DNA of 64,000 nt from Microbacterium sp. MAH-37 (lineage in GTDB: Bacteria; Actinomycetota; Actinomycetes; Actinomycetales; Microbacteriaceae), in assembly GCF_009758255.1 (NCBI RefSeq), contig NZ_WSEN01000001.1, forward strand, positions 27,860-91,859. Direction: 5' to 3'. Positions 40,424 through 48,822 of the stretch are shown here, piece by piece. A model generated the notes under the pieces. It searched no databases, was not told the origin of the DNA, and worked only from the letters and a program-made list of their open reading frames with translations. The position numbers and the translations under genes are program-made. Each line of letters starts with the position of its first letter. Position 1 is the first letter of the stretch.

Positions 40424-42277
40424 ATGCGAACTCGTCACAGTAAATATCTGGTCCGCGCCTTGTGCGTGGCGGCGGCCGCCGCGATGGTCGTCGCTCCCGC
40501 CACGGTCGCGAACGCCGCAACCCCCACCGGCATCCACGCCGCCGACTCCTCCGCCCCGCCGACCGGCAAGTCTGATGCGAAGACGCTCCGGATCGCCACC
40601 TCGGGCTTCGTGGACTCGTTCAACCCGTTCACCTCGATCTACCTGACGCCGACGAACATCCTGCGATACACGTACGAGTTCCTCGTGCAGAACTCCCAGG
40701 AGGACGGCTCGCCCACCAAGGGCCTCGCCGACAAGTGGGAGGCGTCCGACGGCGGCAAGGTGTGGACCTTCACGCTGCAGGACGGCCTGAAGTGGTCCGA
40801 CGGCGAGCCGATCACCTCGGCCGACGTGGCCTACACCTACCAGTCGATGATCGACGATCCCGCGCTCGGCGTCGCCAACGGCGGCCTGCTCGCCAACCTC
40901 GACTCGATCGAGACGCCGGATGACAAGACCGTCGTGCTGAACATGAAGGACCCGCAGGCGCCGAACCCCGGTGTCGAGATCCCGGTCGTGCCCAAGCACG
41001 TGTGGGAGAAGATCGACAACCCCGCCGAGTACGCGAACGACAAGGACGTCGTCGGCTCCGGGCCCTTCCTGCTGGAGAGCTACAAGGCGAACCAGTCGAT
41101 CGTGCTGAAGGCGAACAAGGAGTTCTGGAAGGGCTCCCCGAAGATCGACAAGATCCAGTACATCTACTACACGAACTCCGACGCCCAGGTGCAGGCGCTG
41201 CGCTCCGGCGACGTGGACATGGTCACCGGCCTAACCTCGACCCAGTTCGAGGCGCTGGACGGCGTGGAGGGCATCACCACCCACTCCGGCCAGGGACGCC
41301 GCTACTCGGCGATCAGCTTCAACGTCGGAGCGAAGACCCAGGACGGCACGCCCTACGGCAACGGCAACCCAGCTCTGCAGGACGAGGCCGTGCGCCAGGC
41401 GATCCGCCTCGGCACCGACACCAAGACGCTGCTCGACAAGGTGCTCGGCGGCTACGGCGTCGAGGCCACCAGCTTCATCCCCGCCTCGTACCCGAAGTGG
41501 ACGCTGCCGGCGGATGACAAGGTCATCATGAAGTTCGACCCCGACGCCGCGAAGCAGAAGCTCGAAGAGGCCGGCTGGGTCGCAGGAGCCGACGGCATCC
41601 GCGAGAAGGACGGCAAGAAGCTCGAGCTGCGCCTGTTCGCCGACTCGAGCGCACCCCTCGAGCAGTCCCTGGCCGAGTACTTCGTGCCGTGGATGAAGGA
41701 CATCGGCATCACGATCAAGGTGGAGTCGTCCGACACCGACACCATCTCGGCCGAGACCACCAAGGGCAACTACGACATGTACATCAGCGGCTGGAGCCAG
41801 GGCGCGGACCCCGACTACCAGCTGGGCATCAACACCTGCTCGGGCCTGGCGACGGCCACGGACGGCACCGGCGGCACCTCGCAGGACGGCTGGTGCGACC
41901 CCGAGTTCGACAAGCTCTACCAGGAGCAGCACACCGAGCTCGACGAGAGCAAGCGCGAGGCGATCGTGCGCGAGATGCTGGAGATGAACTACACGGCGAC
42001 CCCGCAGATCGCGACGTGGTACGCCAACAGCCTCGAGGCGTACCGCTCCGACCGGTTCCAGGACTTCTCGCTCATGCCGAAGAAGGACGGCATCATCGCG
42101 AACCAGTCCGGCTACTGGGGCTACCTCACGGTCACGGCCGTCGGTGACGAGGCCGCAGCGGCGGACAGCGGTCCGAACGTCGGCCTGATCGTCACGGGAG
42201 TCGTGATCGCCGTGATCGTGATCGGCGGCATCATCTTCCTCGTGATGCGACGCCGTAACAGCGCCGACGTCGAATGA
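40424..42277 (+). CDS. Peptide-binding protein of an ABC importer (SBP_bac_5), C-terminally anchored
   Basis: Extracellular solute receptor of the DppA/OppA family, 617 aa. Signal peptide MRTRHSKYLVRALCVAAAAA to VANAATP; no lipobox Cys, so it is not a lipoprotein. Family core: GLADKWEASDGGKVWTFTLQ, LKWSDGEPITSADVAYTYQS, and WSQGADPDYQL near the C-terminus. Instead of a lipid anchor it ends in a transmembrane helix (about 585-608) followed by RRRNSADVE. First gene of the operon and set at higher level by the hairpin at 42284 (inference). Ligand probably oligopeptide. Confidence 0.92.
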   Translation: MRTRHSKYLVRALCVAAAAAMVVAPATVANAATPTGIHAADSSAPPTGKSDAKTLRIATSGFVDSFNPFTSIYLTPTNILRYTYEFLVQNSQEDGSPTKGLADKWEASDGGKVWTFTLQDGLKWSDGEPITSADVAYTYQSMIDDPALGVANGGLLANLDSIETPDDKTVVLNMKDPQAPNPGVEIPVVPKHVWEKIDNPAEYANDKDVVGSGPFLLESYKANQSIVLKANKEFWKGSPKIDKIQYIYYTNSDAQVQALRSGDVDMVTGLTSTQFEALDGVEGITTHSGQGRRYSAISFNVGAKTQDGTPYGNGNPALQDEAVRQAIRLGTDTKTLLDKVLGGYGVEATSFIPASYPKWTLPADDKVIMKFDPDAAKQKLEEAGWVAGADGIREKDGKKLELRLFADSSAPLEQSLAEYFVPWMKDIGITIKVESSDTDTISAETTKGNYDMYISGWSQGADPDYQLGINTCSGLATATDGTGGTSQDGWCDPEFDKLYQEQHTELDESKREAIVREMLEMNYTATPQIATWYANSLEAYRSDRFQDFSLMPKKDGIIANQSGYWGYLTVTAVGDEAAAADSGPNVGLIVTGVVIAVIVIGGIIFLVMRRRNSADVE

Positions 42278-42283
42278 CACCGG

Positions 42284-42335
42284 CTTCGACAGGCTCAGCG
42301 ACCCATGCGCCTGTGGGTTTCTGAGCCTGTCGAAG
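42284..42335. repeat. Inverted repeat hairpin between binding protein and permease
   Basis: CTTCGACAGGCTCAG (42284-42298) and CTGAGCCTGTCGAAG (42321-42335) form a perfect 15-bp stem; the ACCCA/TGGGT pair extends it inward. This sequence type is a frequent intergenic repeat in actinobacteria, as I recall. In this position it can stabilise the binding-protein mRNA or reduce transcription of the permeases. Confidence 0.75.
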
Positions 42336-42363
42336 GACATGGCGACAGCAGAAGGAGACAGAG

Positions 42364-43404
42364 ATGTCGAATGCGGTGCCGGCCACGGAGGCCGTCATCC
42401 TGGAGGAGCAGGGCGAGGCCCCGCCCCGCAGGATCCCCGCGCTGAACTACGCGCTGAGCAAGATCGGCGGAGCGCTGATCAGCCTGGCGATGGTGGTGCT
42501 GCTGGGGTTCTTCGCCTTCAAGATCCTCCCCGGCGACCCGGTGGCGTCGATCGCCAAGGATCGCATCATGACGCCGGAGCAGATGGAGCAGCTGCGGCAC
42601 CAGATGGGGCTCGACCAGCCGCTCTGGCAGCAGTTCCTGACCTACCTCGGCAACGTGTTCACGCTGAACTTCGGCGAGAGCTACGTGTACAAGCAGTCGG
42701 TGTCCTCGCTCATCGGCGAGTATTTCTGGAACACGATCCTGCTCACCGGCACGGCCGCGATCATCGCGATCACGCTCGGACTGTGGCTCGGCCAGAAGGC
42801 CGGATGGCTGCACGGCTCGAGGTTCGACAGGATGACCACGGGCACATCGCTGGTGCTGTGGTCGGTGCCGACCTTCTGGCTCGGCCTGCTGCTGCTGATG
42901 GTCTTCGGTGGCACGCTGCACTGGTTCCCGACCGGCGGCATGACCTCGCCGAACCCGCCCGACGACGTGCTCGGCCAGATCCTCGACGTGATCTCGCACA
43001 TGGTGCTTCCGGTGATCACCATGGTCGCGGTCGTCTACGCCCAGTACGTGCTGGTGATGCGGGCATCCGTGATGGAGGAGAAGACCGCCGACTACCTCGT
43101 CACCGCACGGGCCAAGGGCCTGCGTGACGACCTGGTGCGCAGCCGGCACGCGGTGCCCAATGCGCTGCTCCCCGCGGTGACGCTGGTCTTCATGCACCTC
43201 GGCGGCCTGATCGCCGGTGCGGTGACCGTCGAGACGGTCTTCTCCTGGCCGGGTCTCGGCAAGCTCACCTTCGAAGCCATCCAGGGCCCCGACCTGCCGC
43301 TGTTGCAGGGCACCTTCGTCGTCTTCTCGGCGATCATCATCGTGATGAACCTCGCCGCCGACTTCATCTACCGTGTGCTCGACCCGAGAGTGAGGCAGGC
43401 ATGA
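42364..43404 (+). CDS. Peptide ABC transporter permease (DppB-type)
   Basis: A 346-aa inner-membrane permease with six transmembrane helices. Family marks: FKILPGDPVASIAKDR near the N-terminus, FGESYVYKQSVSSLIGEYFW, and the EAA-like cytoplasmic loop DYLVTARAKGLRDDLVRSRH. The ATG has AGAAGGAGACAGAG upstream. The stop overlaps the next permease (ATGA). Confidence 0.94.
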   Translation: MSNAVPATEAVILEEQGEAPPRRIPALNYALSKIGGALISLAMVVLLGFFAFKILPGDPVASIAKDRIMTPEQMEQLRHQMGLDQPLWQQFLTYLGNVFTLNFGESYVYKQSVSSLIGEYFWNTILLTGTAAIIAITLGLWLGQKAGWLHGSRFDRMTTGTSLVLWSVPTFWLGLLLLMVFGGTLHWFPTGGMTSPNPPDDVLGQILDVISHMVLPVITMVAVVYAQYVLVMRASVMEEKTADYLVTARAKGLRDDLVRSRHAVPNALLPAVTLVFMHLGGLIAGAVTVETVFSWPGLGKLTFEAIQGPDLPLLQGTFVVFSAIIIVMNLAADFIYRVLDPRVRQA

Positions 43405-44318
43405 GCGCCCAGACAGCCACCATCGCGCGCTCGCCGCGCAGCATGGCGTGGGAGCGTCGCAGCAAGGCCTTCGCCGCCTTCTGCCGCGAGTTCGCCCGCA
43501 GCCGCACCGGGATGATCGGCCTGGTCTTCCTGCTCGTCGTGATCGTCGTCGCGATCCTCGCGCCGGTCATCGCTCCGGCGTGGATGCTGGATGCCACGAA
43601 GCTGATCGACGCACCGCGCTTCGCGCCGCCGTCGTGGGAGCATCCGCTCGGCACAGACCATCTGGGCCGCGAGATCTGGGTGCGCATGGTGTGGGGCGCG
43701 CAGGTCTCGCTGATCGTCGGCTTCGCGGCCACCGCGGTGTCGATGCTGATCGGCACGATCGTCGGCATCGCCGCCGGGCACTTCACGGGCTGGACCGGCG
43801 GCCTGCTGATGCGCATCATCGACTTCTTCCTGGTGCTGCCCTCGCTGATCCTCGCGATCGTGCTGTCGTCGGTGCTGCAGCGCGGCGTCTGGACGATCGT
43901 CATCGCGATCGGCCTCACCTCGTGGGCGGGCACCGCCCGCGTGGTGCGGTCGCAGACCCTGTCGGTGGAGTCACGCGACTACATCGAGCGCTCGCGGGTG
44001 CTCGGCGCGGGGCACTGGCACATCATCGTCAAGCACCTGCTCCCCGGCGTGCTGCCGCTGGTGCTCGCCAACACCACACTCACGGTCGGATCGGCGATCA
44101 TCGCGGAGTCGACGCTGTCGTTCCTCGGTCTCGGCGACACGACCATGCAGTCCTGGGGCGCCGTGCTGAAGAACTCGATGGACTACTCCGCCGCGACCGC
44201 CGGGTACTGGTGGTACGTGCTCGTCCCCGGCATCGCGATCGTGCTCGTCGTGCTGGCGTTCACCCTGGTGGGCCGTGCCGTGGAGAACATCGTGAACCCG
44301 ACCCTGAGGAGCCGTTGA
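43401..44318 (+). CDS. Peptide ABC transporter permease (DppC-type)
   Basis: A 305-aa permease with six helices. It has the N-terminal OppC_N segment (REFARSRTGMIGLVFLLVVI), HPLGTDHLGREIWVRMVWGA, and the EAA loop RDYIERSRVLGAGHWHIIVK. Pairs with the preceding permease. The fused ATPase starts 3 bp after the stop. Confidence 0.94.
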   Translation: MSAQTATIARSPRSMAWERRSKAFAAFCREFARSRTGMIGLVFLLVVIVVAILAPVIAPAWMLDATKLIDAPRFAPPSWEHPLGTDHLGREIWVRMVWGAQVSLIVGFAATAVSMLIGTIVGIAAGHFTGWTGGLLMRIIDFFLVLPSLILAIVLSSVLQRGVWTIVIAIGLTSWAGTARVVRSQTLSVESRDYIERSRVLGAGHWHIIVKHLLPGVLPLVLANTTLTVGSAIIAESTLSFLGLGDTTMQSWGAVLKNSMDYSAATAGYWWYVLVPGIAIVLVVLAFTLVGRAVENIVNPTLRSR

Positions 44319-44321
44319 GAG

Positions 44322-45968
44322 ATGCCCGACCTGACTTTCGACGACGTCTCGATCACCTACCGCACCTCGGAGCGGGGCGGCCGCGGCGAGGTGCACGCCG
44401 TGAAGAACATCTCACTGAAGCTGCCGGCCGGCGGCACCCTCGGCGTGGCCGGGGAATCCGGCTCCGGCAAGTCCACGCTCGCGATGAGCGTGCTGCGGCT
44501 GCTGCCGGCCAACGCGAAGCTCACCGGGCGCGTGCTCGTCGGCGACACCGACATCACCGAGCTGAACTTCGGCGCACTGCGCGCGCTGCGCTGGTCGGAC
44601 GCGTCGATCATCTTCCAGGGCGCGATGCACTCGCTGAACCCGGTGCGCACCGTGGGCCAGCAGATCATCGAGGCGCTCGAGCTGCACATCACGGACGCCT
44701 GGCGCACCGAGAAGGAGCGCAAGGCCCGCGTCGCCGAGCTGCTGCGCGTGGTCGACCTCGCACCCCAGAAGATCGACGCCTATCCGCACGAGATGTCCGG
44801 CGGGCAGAAGCAGCGCGTGATGATCGCGATGGCGCTGGCCTGCGAGCCCGACATCATCATCGCGGACGAGCCGACCACCGCGCTCGACGTGATCGTGCAG
44901 AAGCAGATCCTGGAGATGATCAGCGAACTGGTCACCGACCGCGGCATCTCGATGCTGATGATCAGCCACGACCTGTCGGTGCTCGCCACCGCCTGCGACC
45001 GCATCGCGGTGATGCGCGACGGCGAGCTCATCGAGGTCGGCGAGTCGCTGCAGGTGTGCCTCGAGCCGCAGCAGCCGTACACCCGGCAGCTGGCCGACGC
45101 GTTCCCGACGATCGGCGACCCGGCATCCCGCCTGAATCCGGTCACGCGGCGGGAGCGTCCCGCGCATGACGGCGGGCAGGGGATGACGGACGAGGTGCTG
45201 CTCGAGGCCAAGGGGCTGAACGTGACCTACCACGGCCGCGGGCAGACGCTGCGGGCCGTGAAGAACGTCGATCTCGAGGTGCGCCGCGGCGAGATCCTGG
45301 CGCTGGTCGGGCAGTCCGGCTCGGGCAAGAGCACGCTGGCGCGCACGCTCGTCGGTCTGCAGCATCCGGATGAGGGATCGACGGTGCGCTTCCGCGGCCA
45401 GGACCTGCCGCGGAAGGGGCGCGCGCTGCGCGCGTTCCGCAGTGAGGTGCAGATGGTGCTGCAGGATCCCACGGCGGCGCTGAACCCGAAGCTCAGCATC
45501 TACGAGTCCGTCGCCGAGGGGCTGCGCGTGCAGCGCTACCCGGGCGACGAGGCCGAGCGGGTCGCGCAGAGCCTGATCGACGCCGAGCTGACGCCACCGG
45601 AACGGTTCGTGACGGCGATCCCGCAGGAGCTGTCCGGCGGGCAGCGGCAGCGCGCGGTGATCGCGGGCGCGCTCGCCCTGGGGCCGCAGATGCTGGTCGC
45701 CGACGAGCCGGTGGCCTCGCTGGACGCCTCGGTGCGCGGCGAGATCCTCGCGCTGCTGCTCTCGCTGCGCGATCGCCTCGGTCTCAGCGCACTGGTGATC
45801 ACGCACGACCTCGGGCTGGCGTGGAACATCGCCGATACCGTCGCGGTGATGCTCGAGGGCGAGATCGTGGAGTACGGCACCACCGAGCAGGTGCTGCTGG
45901 ATCCGCAGCACGAGTACACCAGGCGGCTGCTCGCGGCCGCGCCGACGATCGAGCGGACCGGGGCGTGA
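44322..45968 (+). CDS. Fused double ATP-binding subunit (DppD-DppF type)
   Basis: This 548-aa protein joins the two nucleotide-binding domains that many bacteria encode separately. First domain: Walker A GESGSGKS (about 44-51), signature EMSGGQKQRVMIAMAL, Walker B DIIIADEPTTALD. Second domain from about residue 287: Walker A GQSGSGKS, signature ELSGGQRQRAVIAGAL, Walker B LVADEPVASLD. Both sets look intact, so both sites should hydrolyse ATP. It drives peptide import by the preceding permeases. GTGA overlap with the LD-carboxypeptidase gene. Confidence 0.95.
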   Translation: MPDLTFDDVSITYRTSERGGRGEVHAVKNISLKLPAGGTLGVAGESGSGKSTLAMSVLRLLPANAKLTGRVLVGDTDITELNFGALRALRWSDASIIFQGAMHSLNPVRTVGQQIIEALELHITDAWRTEKERKARVAELLRVVDLAPQKIDAYPHEMSGGQKQRVMIAMALACEPDIIIADEPTTALDVIVQKQILEMISELVTDRGISMLMISHDLSVLATACDRIAVMRDGELIEVGESLQVCLEPQQPYTRQLADAFPTIGDPASRLNPVTRRERPAHDGGQGMTDEVLLEAKGLNVTYHGRGQTLRAVKNVDLEVRRGEILALVGQSGSGKSTLARTLVGLQHPDEGSTVRFRGQDLPRKGRALRAFRSEVQMVLQDPTAALNPKLSIYESVAEGLRVQRYPGDEAERVAQSLIDAELTPPERFVTAIPQELSGGQRQRAVIAGALALGPQMLVADEPVASLDASVRGEILALLLSLRDRLGLSALVITHDLGLAWNIADTVAVMLEGEIVEYGTTEQVLLDPQHEYTRRLLAAAPTIERTGA

Positions 45969-46960
45969 GCGGCACGGCCGTGGCCGTGGACCGGCACGCG
46001 TACCTGACCGAGGCGCCGTTGCAGCCGGGCGACCGGGTGCACTTCGTCACTCCTTCCGGTCTCGGCGACGCCGAGAGCCTGCAGCGCGCAGTCGGGTACT
46101 ACCGCGAGTGGGGTCTCGAGGTCACCGTCGGCGAGCACGTGCTGCAGCCGCATCCGCGGGCGAAGTACCTCGCGGGGCCGGATGCCGGGCGACGGACCGA
46201 CCTGGTCGACGCCTGGCTCGACCCCGACACGGCCGCCGTGGTGTGCGTGCGCGGCGGGTACGGGGCGATGCGACTGCTGGACGGGATCGACTGGGATCTG
46301 ATGCGCGGGGCTGCGCTGCGGCGCGACGGCCGGCCGAAGCTGCTCACCGGGTCGTCCGACATCACCGCTCTGCACGAGGCGTTCCGCGTGCAGATGGACG
46401 TGCCGACGCTGTTCTGCCCGATGCCCGGCAACGACGTGTTCCGCGACTCCGAGGCGATCCGCGACGACGTGCGCCGCTGGCTGTTCGAGCCGTGGGGCGA
46501 TCGCGGGATCGTCGGGCCCGAGGCGGAGGTGATGGTGCCAGGGCGTGCGGCAGGCCGGTTCACCGGCGGAAACCTCGCCCTGCTCGCCGGTGCGCTCGGC
46601 GCACCGGAGGCCGCTGTCGCGCCGGGAGGCATCCTGTTCCTCGAGGACATCGACGAGGAGCTGTACCGGCTGGACGGGTTCCTGCTCGCGCTGCTGCGGG
46701 CGGGCCGCATCGCCGCGGCATCCGGGATCGTCCTCGGGTCGTGGCACAACTGCGCGGTGCGCGACGGGACGGCGGACCTCGACGGGGTCCGAGCGCTGAT
46801 GTCGGAGTACCTCGCCGACCTCGGCAAGCCGGTGCTCTGGGAGCAGGGCTTCGGACACGACCCCAACGCGCTGAGCGTGCCGTTGAACGTGGACGGCGTG
46901 CTGGAAGCCGGCGACGCCGGCATCCGCCTCGTCGTCGGAGAAGTCGGAGGAGAAGCCTGA
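45965..46960 (+). CDS. LD-carboxypeptidase (S66 family)
   Basis: A 331-aa cytoplasmic serine peptidase that removes the terminal D-Ala from muropeptide tetrapeptides in wall recycling (LdcA/MccF family). Marks: PGDRVHFVTPSG, CVRGGYGAMRLLDGIDW, nucleophile Ser131 in LLTGSSDITALHEAF, GGNLALLAGALG, LFLEDIDEELYRLDGFL (Glu) and FGHDPNALSVPLN (His). Triad complete. It follows the peptide ABC importer with GTGA overlap, as YkfA lies near an oligopeptide importer in Bacillus. MccF-like immunity is the alternative. Confidence 0.92.
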   Translation: MSGTAVAVDRHAYLTEAPLQPGDRVHFVTPSGLGDAESLQRAVGYYREWGLEVTVGEHVLQPHPRAKYLAGPDAGRRTDLVDAWLDPDTAAVVCVRGGYGAMRLLDGIDWDLMRGAALRRDGRPKLLTGSSDITALHEAFRVQMDVPTLFCPMPGNDVFRDSEAIRDDVRRWLFEPWGDRGIVGPEAEVMVPGRAAGRFTGGNLALLAGALGAPEAAVAPGGILFLEDIDEELYRLDGFLLALLRAGRIAAASGIVLGSWHNCAVRDGTADLDGVRALMSEYLADLGKPVLWEQGFGHDPNALSVPLNVDGVLEAGDAGIRLVVGEVGGEA

Positions 46961-47796
46961 TGGCCATCGAGCTGCCCGCCCTGGACGATCGGGTCACCTG
47001 GTCGATCCGTATCGTGGACGCCGGGACCGGCGCCGTGCTCGCCGAGCACACGCCGGACCAGCAGTGCGAGACCGCGAGCATCGGCAAGATCTTCCTGCTG
47101 ATCGAGGTCGCGCGCCGGCTCGCCGACGGGTCGCTGTCGGCGGACCAGGTCGTGCCGATCCCCGCCGAGCACATCGTGGAGGACTCCGGGCTGCTGTACC
47201 GGATGCTGAACCAGTCGCTGTGCGTGTACGACGCGGCGCTGCTGGTCGGCGCGTTCAGCGACAACCTCGCGACCAATGCGCTGATCGCGCTGTGCGGGCT
47301 GGACGAGGTGCGCGCGGTGGCCCCGGAGCTCGGCTACGCCGACACCGCGCTGCACGACTACATCCGCTCGGAGCGCACTCCGGACCTGCCGTGGACGCCG
47401 TCGTTCGGGACCGCCGCCGAGCTCGCCGACGTGATGCGCCGGCTGGGCGCGGGAGACGTGATCTCACCCGAGGTGAGCGACCAGGTGCTGACCTGGCTCG
47501 CCGCGAACGCGGACACATCGATGGTCGCCGATGCCCTGCTGCTCGACCCGCTCGCGCACGCGGAGCCGGAGTATCAGGACATGGTGCTGCGTCACAAGAC
47601 CGGCAGCACCTCGTTCGCGCGCATCGACACCGGGCACCTCGAAGGGCCCGCGGCGAGCGTCGCATACGCCGTGGCCGCCAACTGGAAGGGGAGCGCGGAG
47701 GATCTGCGCGCGCCGGTGATCGACGCCATGCGCGCGATCGGTGAGCAGTTGCGCGCGCACGTCACAGGTCGCGATCGTGCCGACGCCGCGGTCTGA
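46960..47796 (+). CDS. Class A beta-lactamase-like serine hydrolase, no signal peptide (copy A)
   Basis: A 278-aa protein with the three active-site motifs of class A enzymes: SxxK in TASIGKIFL (S40, K43), SDN (100-102) in GAFSDNLATNALI, and KTG in VLRHKTGSTS. No N-terminal signal is present; the protein starts at the first strand, so it is cytoplasmic. This argues against antibiotic resistance and for an amidase or peptidase role on imported substrates. A related protein is encoded at 49868. It shares its start base with the LD-carboxypeptidase stop (TGATG). Confidence 0.88.
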   Translation: MAIELPALDDRVTWSIRIVDAGTGAVLAEHTPDQQCETASIGKIFLLIEVARRLADGSLSADQVVPIPAEHIVEDSGLLYRMLNQSLCVYDAALLVGAFSDNLATNALIALCGLDEVRAVAPELGYADTALHDYIRSERTPDLPWTPSFGTAAELADVMRRLGAGDVISPEVSDQVLTWLAANADTSMVADALLLDPLAHAEPEYQDMVLRHKTGSTSFARIDTGHLEGPAASVAYAVAANWKGSAEDLRAPVIDAMRAIGEQLRAHVTGRDRADAAV

Positions 47797-47849
47797 GGGC
47801 CTTCTGTTGAGGTCGCACTCCGCCCCGGTGTCGGGCCGCCGTCGGAGTT

Positions 47850-47904
47850 CAGGTCGCAGCTGGTCCCGCTCTTCGCGGGTCAGAGCGGGGCATACTGCGA
47901 CCTG
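47850..47904. repeat. Palindromic repeat CAGGTCGCAG...CTGCGACCTG
   Basis: A perfect 10-bp terminal inverted repeat, with CCCGCT/AGCGGG inside it and a TTCGCG loop. It is 55 bp long, the same as the elements at 22601 and 22684, and shares the GGTCGCA/TGCGACC ends. Related to 31721-31776. Confidence 0.7.
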
Positions 47905-47986
47905 GGCGGATGCCGGTGGCGCGGGCGCCCGGGTTCGGCGCCGCGTCGCGGTTCGCGGCCGCGGCGCGGGGTCGAACGGCGTTCAC

Positions 47987-48076
47987 GTCGCAGTTGGACT
48001 CGGTATCGCGGCCGCTTCGGCATCCGGGTCGCTGTTGGACGCGGCTCGCGCACGTCTCAGCGGTGCGAACTGCGAC
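47987..48076. repeat. Palindromic repeat GTCGCAGTT...AACTGCGAC
   Basis: A 9-bp terminal inverted repeat of the same family, 90 bp long with a less ordered interior. Confidence 0.55.
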
Positions 48077-48108
48077 CTGGGCCGACGAGCACGGCGCGCC
48101 CGCAGCGT

Positions 48109-48114
48109 TAGCAT
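48109..48114 (+). promoter_or_regulatory. -10 box TAGCAT, leaderless promoter of the DUF2520 operon
   Basis: The box ends 6 nt before the ATG at 48121; no Shine-Dalgarno is present. Confidence 0.45.
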
Positions 48115-48120
48115 CGACGG

Positions 48121-48822
48121 ATGACTCGAAACGGACGACTCGGAGTCGGCATCATCGGCGCGGGCCGGGTCGGGCCGGTGATCGGCGCCGCGCTCGCCGG
48201 AGCGGGCCACGCGATCACCGGCATCACCTCGGGTTCCGACGACGACCGGGCGGCCGCGGTGCTGCCGGGCGCTCCTGTGCTCGACGCGACAGAGGTCGTG
48301 CGGCGCAGCGAGCTGGTGGTGCTGGCCGTTCCGCACGACCAGCTGCCCGGCCTCGTCGCCGGGATCGCGGAGGTCGGCGGCTGGCAGATCGGCCAGCTCG
48401 TGCTGCACACCGACCCGGCCTACGGCATCGACGTGCTCCGCCCCGCCGCCGAGCGCGGGGCGATCCCGCTCGCCGTGCATCCGGCGATCTCGTTCACCGG
48501 GACCACGGTCGACCTGCGGCAGCTGCAGGCCGCGTTCGCCGCCGTCACCGCGCCCGCGGCGGTGCTGCCGATCGCGCAGGCGCTGGCCGTCGAGCTCGGA
48601 TGCGAGCCGGTCGTCGTCGCCGAGGAGGACCGCGCCGACTACGCCGAGGCCATCGCCACGGCATCCGAGTTCTCCCGCTCGATCATCGGGCAGTCCACGG
48701 CGCTGCTGCGCGGCATCGGCGTCGAGAACCCCGGCGGCTACCTCTCCGCGCTGGTGCAGTCCACGGTCGAGCGCGCGCTGCGCGAGGCATCCGACCCCGC
48801 ACCGGACGTCAGGGACGTCTGA
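48121..48822 (+). CDS. Rossmann-fold DUF2520 protein
   Basis: A 233-aa protein with an N-terminal NAD(P)-binding Rossmann domain (GIIGAGRVGPVIGAALAGAG) and VVLAVPHDQLPGLV, HPAISFTGT, then a helical DUF2520 domain (EDRADYAEAIATASEFSRSI). Reaction unknown; ketopantoate-reductase-like enzymes are relatives. In many actinobacteria this gene lies between folK and panC-panD. Here panC is not next to it, and it is coupled (TGATG) to the C45 hydrolase instead. Confidence 0.85.
   Translation: MTRNGRLGVGIIGAGRVGPVIGAALAGAGHAITGITSGSDDDRAAAVLPGAPVLDATEVVRRSELVVLAVPHDQLPGLVAGIAEVGGWQIGQLVLHTDPAYGIDVLRPAAERGAIPLAVHPAISFTGTTVDLRQLQAAFAAVTAPAAVLPIAQALAVELGCEPVVVAEEDRADYAEAIATASEFSRSIIGQSTALLRGIGVENPGGYLSALVQSTVERALREASDPAPDVRDV

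Larger units (their letters stand above)
47797..48120. other. Intergenic region (324 bp) built of palindromic repeats
   Basis: No gene with a credible start. It holds two repeat elements (47850-47904 and 47987-48076) and the TAGCAT promoter of the next gene. GC-rich; open frames here are shadows. Confidence 0.6.
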
